DNA of 64,000 nt. It comes from Turbatrix aceti (Eukaryota > Nematoda > Chromadorea > Rhabditida > Panagrolaimidae). Where the stretch lies: contig OZ017769.1 in assembly GCA_963969345.1 (NCBI GenBank), positions 310,001 through 374,000 on the forward strand, in the 5' to 3' direction. Under the pieces are notes generated by a model. The model saw only the letters and a list, made by a program, of their open reading frames with translations. It ran no database searches and was not told the origin of the DNA. Positions 59,738 to 64,000 of this stretch are shown here, one piece after another (within the stretch, counting starts at the first letter, position 1; every line of letters starts with the position of its first letter). The position numbers and the translations under genes are program-made.

Positions 59738-62700
59738 TGTTTTGCAATTGTGGAAGACAATATCGACGGATTCGAATAAACAACAGTTTGAACGGTTTGA
59801 CGATTTAATTTGGGCGAGTACTATAATAAAGACACCCTAAACGGTAAAGGGGATAGAAACAAACTGATTTGAACAGACACCCACCAGCTGGGAGACAGGA
59901 AGAGAGGGCTGCCGCTGGCAAGACACCAGGTGTAGGTCAGAAGGGAAAGAAATAAACAGTAATTGACGCACAAATCACACTAAACAGGAGAGAAGAAGAT
60001 CAATTTTTAGATCTCTCAATTAACGATGTTTATACAGAACTGATTGTTTATTGCAGTAACTGCCTTTTTGTTCACCCTATGTGCTGCATAAGGTATTCTA
60101 ATTCAAATTGGCTCAGCGTTTAATGGCTTATGCCAAACTTGCTTCAATATTAACATCAGGTCACCCGCCTATTCACACATTGCGCGGTCGCAGGTTTCTT
60201 GCAAGTCGCTATACGCCATATACAGAACGGAATGACTTGTTGACGATTTGACATCTTCGCTGGACTCGACTCGACTTGCTCGCACATGCATGCATCTTCG
60301 GTTTTGTATATGTTGATCTTGTAACCAACATATCCTGTATTTTTGACTGTCGTATTGGAGAAGACACAAACGGGAGAGCAAGTTTAGTGATGCAACAAAG
60401 GGGCACATATATGAGACTATCCATGACTCTTGTCTGCTCACCTTCTTCCAAGGGTTTCAAACAGGCCGGGTGTACTGCAAGTACAAAAATTAATTTGGGT
60501 TCAAAATTATGATTGTGTGAGTTACGAACAAATGACCAAGCAGTTCGCAAAATCAGTTTTTTAATGCACGTTTTGACTCCAATGACCTGGTGACCAGCTG
60601 AACATGACACAAACGAGACGACGCCAATGTTTCCTACCTCAGTTTGTTAATCATCATAGTCACATTACCTTGTTTTTGCTTTTGTGCAAAACTGTCAATA
60701 CGTCTTTGACGTCTGATTATTTACCTGCGCCGCGCGCGGCAAAACATTACGCATTACACGCCGCAAATTAATAACCGCCACCAGACACAATACTAACTTT
60801 TTTTTGCGCTATGCACTTTTTCAAAGCCTCCAGTGCGACACATTTTTGTGGCTTTTTTTGCTGTGTGACGTAAAAAACATGCTAAGAGAGGGAGTTGGAA
60901 TGCTCTCGTCTACGTAATGCCGTCGGGAGACAGAACGACAACCTCGCTGCCGCCGCCGCCGCCGACGAGACGACGACGACGAATCCGTCAGTCATGGCAC
61001 GCTTGTTCATCCGTGTACTCCTACGAAACATGCGCCTGTTTTTTCGGCACGCTCTTGCTCTTTGCTCAATATAAGTAGGCGGTGGCGGTGGTGGCGGTGG
61101 CGGGCGGCGGGCGGATGGTAGTGTTGGAGGGGCCGTCGATGGATGCTGCTTTCGAATACGACTTTCACCACCACCATCGCTGCGACTCGATGTTGTTTTG
61201 CCTTTGCAGGGCCATGGCTCTACTGCTTGTGTTCCACGCAAGTTTGCTTAACGGCATATCAATTGTCTTTCTTCCTCTTCTGCTTCTTCATGTGTCAAAA
61301 AATAGGAAGAAGCGTCTAGTTGGTCTCGTGCCTTCCGCTCGCTCGTGGATGCTTGGATGGATTCATTCTATGGCACTCTATCCATCTATCCATCCATCCG
61401 GTAGGCGAGGGTGGGTGCGATTTCTGTTCACACGACTATCTATATTTTTTTATTTTGGTTATTTTTGTCTGTTTTTATCCTATTTTGTCTTATTTGGGTT
61501 TTATAGTGCTCGAATTACGAAATTTGGTATCCATCAATTTTCAAATGAACTTTTGTTATTTTTTTCAAAACAGTGAAAAAATTGTAATGCTTGTTCTAAA
61601 AACTATACAGTTTTTTTGTAAACGATTTGCGTTTTACATATTCATATTTTACATATTTTCGTTTTACACTTTTTGTAACTTACGTACCACGTTTTGACAA
61701 TATTTTTTATGCAGATAACACACAATAATGACACTATTAATGTACTCAAATTTTGTTTCACGGTCCACTAAAGCTCCAAAATTTCTAAAATTTCAACGTT
61801 GCCCTGTTTTGAAGAATTCAAAATGTCCCAAATTGTTATGCATCTCTCGCCGTAATCTTATATGCCTTACACACATTTTTTGGCGGTGCTTTGATACCCC
61901 CTCCATTTCGTCCATTCATTGGCTTTTCCGCATTTATTTCCTTCAGCTTACCCATTTGACACGATGTTCAGGCTTGCTTCTTCACACACGGCGACGGAGA
62001 CAGTGGCGATGCGGTTTTTGGCTGGCTGTATATAAGGCAATATGCATTCATTCTGTGTCTGCTTAACAGCAAAGCATACACATGAGATAATCCATCTTTG
62101 TCGTCGTCGAGGATGGATCGTTATTATCCCTTCTGTCCTCTGCGTCACAGTTAAATATCATCTACATTGACCGGAGCCAAGGGTGGTGGTGTTGTTGTGA
62201 TTCCTTGTTTGGTAGTACAAATTTAATTTTTTATACCTTATTTAGTCGTTTGTTCGCTGAGTTGTTGCACTTTGACTGCCTATCAAAAAACAAGTCCGGA
62301 AAGGTGAGTGATAACCGTGTTCTCTAATCAGTAAGACCACATTGAAATGGATACAGGAACTCCGTCAGCTTGACTCGTGGTTTGCTTACATCACGATTCT
62401 TGCTCTTTCATTCCTCTTGTTCGCGTTATCACCTCCCCCAGCCTCCCCCTCCCCTTCTTTCGTCTCTGGAGCGCACTGCAATCACACTAGCCTTTTTTTA
62501 GGGCTTGGAAAACAGAAAAAAAATGTATTTAGGTGGTATTTTTGTCTGCAAATGCCCTACCAATCCCCCCGCAGAAGGACAGGTGTTGTTCGCCCCCACT
62601 TTTTTGCATATATCATGCCTTCACGTCATTTAACGTCAAAATATTTGTGATTAATTACCACCTTGGTATCCTTTACCTTCTTAAGAAGTGCAACGCGTGT

Positions 62701-63319
62701 GTTATAGATAATCGGATAAGTTATTCCCTGGATTATTGGTTGCTGACTGACAGGATTCTGCCGTGTGGTGTTCGAAGCAAAAAAAAACACGCTGTTTTGT
62801 GCGGAGGAGGGATTTGTCCTCCGGGCCGCTTCATGTCTAGAGACCCCCCTCCGTAGGGAGAGGGTGGGGTTAGGAGTAATCGTGGCTTGGCCAGCTATAC
62901 TAGTAAATGCGCGTCATGCATACTAGTATTATACTTTCATCTGGCTTTGCATCTACGGAGGAGGAGACGTAGCAAACAGTAGTAGATAGCTACGACTACC
63001 TGGCGCTGATATGCCCAGGTAGCAGGCTGCTTTTTTTGCTAAGCGATTGTTTTTTTCAGACAATAACTGCGCATCAGACTCTCACACTTATCCCTTAAAT
63101 TCTCTAAACCAAAAAATCACCTGATACCATTACCATCACTATTGATTGTAATTAATGTACACAAGTAGTATTCCTGAAATCCATTGACGTCAAACGTGCA
63201 TGTATTGTTCACAACATCCTGCCTTCCTACCTGCCTGACCTTGTATGATGTTTTTCCGAATATATATAACATAACGTGTTTGCTTGTGGCCTGGGGCCCA
63301 GGGTAAAAAAACATGTCTT

Positions 63320-63330
<11 letters not shown>

Positions 63331-63353
<23 letters not shown>
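63331..63353. repeat. TG microsatellite
   Basis: About eleven uninterrupted TG units preceded by TGCGTGTGCG variants. Confidence 0.9.
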
Positions 63354-63962
63354 ACATGTCTGGAGGGGGTGGATGCATGGCAGAGTGGGGGAGGGTTTGT
63401 ATGCCTATATATGCATGTGTGCGTAATGGAGAGTGGGTGGGGGTGTGTTTGTGTTGTGCGTGAGAAAATAAATGGATCGTTTTTTTCTGCTTCTATTTGA
63501 ATATTTTTTGACAATACACACGGCTTGTTATGAGCTCATGCGGTTATACGGTCTTCTTAAATGTGCAAAGATTATGTTTTTTGGCTTTTATCGGTGCTGG
63601 TATGTTAATGTCATTTGCGATAATCAATCCATGCTTCAGTTTTGCAACAGTTTTTGCCACGTGATAACTTTAACCTCTCTGTCAAAGACAGAGTTGTGAG
63701 ATACCTTTAAAAAAGTATTTTTACATGTCCGTTTCTAGCTAGTTACATTAATTATCAATTAACTGCTTGTTTCCGCAATACTCCTGTCATGATTCCCCAA
63801 CGAGCTGTGACACAATGTTTCTCATCATGTCATGCAGCCGGCCGCTTGCTTGTCTGCGTGTAATATTGTCAATTAACGCCTTAAAACAAAAAATTTACTT
63901 TTTTATACGTGTGCATTTTGCCCTTTTAGTCGATAAGTCAGGTCGAATGGTTTAGTGACACT

Positions 63963-64000
63963 ACTCCTATTTTGACAACTCCTATTATGACAACTCCTAT
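63963..64000. repeat. 15-bp tandem repeat running off the window end
   Basis: ACTCCTATTTTGACA, ACTCCTATTATGACA, ACTCCTAT: two and a half units of a 15-mer, cut by the window edge. Confidence 0.7.

Larger units (their letters stand above)
59738..64000. other. Upstream region of LIMPETin, no gene recognised
   Basis: 4.3 kb without a supportable gene. It includes a GCC/GAC trinucleotide patch (about 60949-60980), G-rich GGT/GGC repeats (about 61079-61120), ATCC repeats (about 61378-61398) and a TG microsatellite. Open frames overlapping these patches give low-complexity products. The 60.7-61.3 kb stretch is GC-rich and could be a distal promoter. Confidence 0.5.

Noticed and set aside
61082..61576. 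164-codon frame in the LIMPETin upstream region
   Set aside because: Starts in trinucleotide repeats and ends in AT-rich sequence; no coherent protein features.

Overview
The window is nuclear DNA of an animal, most probably a nematode outside the well-studied Caenorhabditis group. The case rests on small genes split by short introns (often 42-60 bp, donors like GTAAGT, acceptors like TTTTCAG or TTTTAG), an AT-rich intergenic background, and gene content with nematode flavour: a zinc carboxypeptidase ending in a ShKT domain, a TTBK/CK1-type kinase of an expanded family, an SH2-pseudokinase, a kinase-less TRPM channel and a LIMPETin/LIM-9 gene. There are no bacterial operons, CRISPR arrays or phage genes. 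The species is not determined.

Layout. 0-4.3 kb: ATG14/Barkor (-), a long inverted-repeat transposon relic flanked by TTAA, a possible TP53INP/DOR exon (-) and prefoldin subunit 2 (+). 5-11 kb: a secreted M14 carboxypeptidase and a CYP3-clan-like cytochrome P450 (+). 13.6-23 kb: a CUB/LDLa single-pass receptor-like gene and a full TRPM channel (+). 23.4-24 kb: two abutting hAT-like MITEs followed by two palindromic E2F-type sites in front of uracil-DNA glycosylase (24.1-25.3 kb, +). 25.3-30.8 kb: a TTBK-like kinase and an MSK-type double kinase (both -). 34-38.6 kb: a small secreted/possibly GPI-anchored protein, a four-TM protein, a degenerate SH2-tyrosine-pseudokinase and a tiny membrane protein. 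42.1-43.3 kb: intronless S-adenosylmethionine decarboxylase with an overlapping upstream ORF. 44-59.7 kb: one 15.7-kb LIMPETin gene (PET + six LIM) on the minus strand with very long introns. 59.7-64 kb: no gene recognised.

Exon models were assembled by reading splice sites and reading-frame phase by eye. Total coding length is a multiple of three in every complete model, but individual junctions may be off by a base or so and 5' ends are inferred from the first plausible ATG.

The genes are mostly independent housekeeping, signalling and muscle genes. The only functional neighbourhood that can be argued is ATG14 next to a possible TP53INP-like autophagy cofactor. The most unusual content is (i) the set of mobile-element relics: a foldback element, paired hAT MITEs with word-repetitive interiors, a LINE 3'-end family in at least six copies (four in LIMPETin introns), one of them carrying a nested insertion with target duplication; (ii) an SH2-kinase-fold protein that has lost both phosphotyrosine-binding and catalytic residues; and (iii) frame-neutral introns in the CUB receptor gene, one of which contains a possible second signal peptide.
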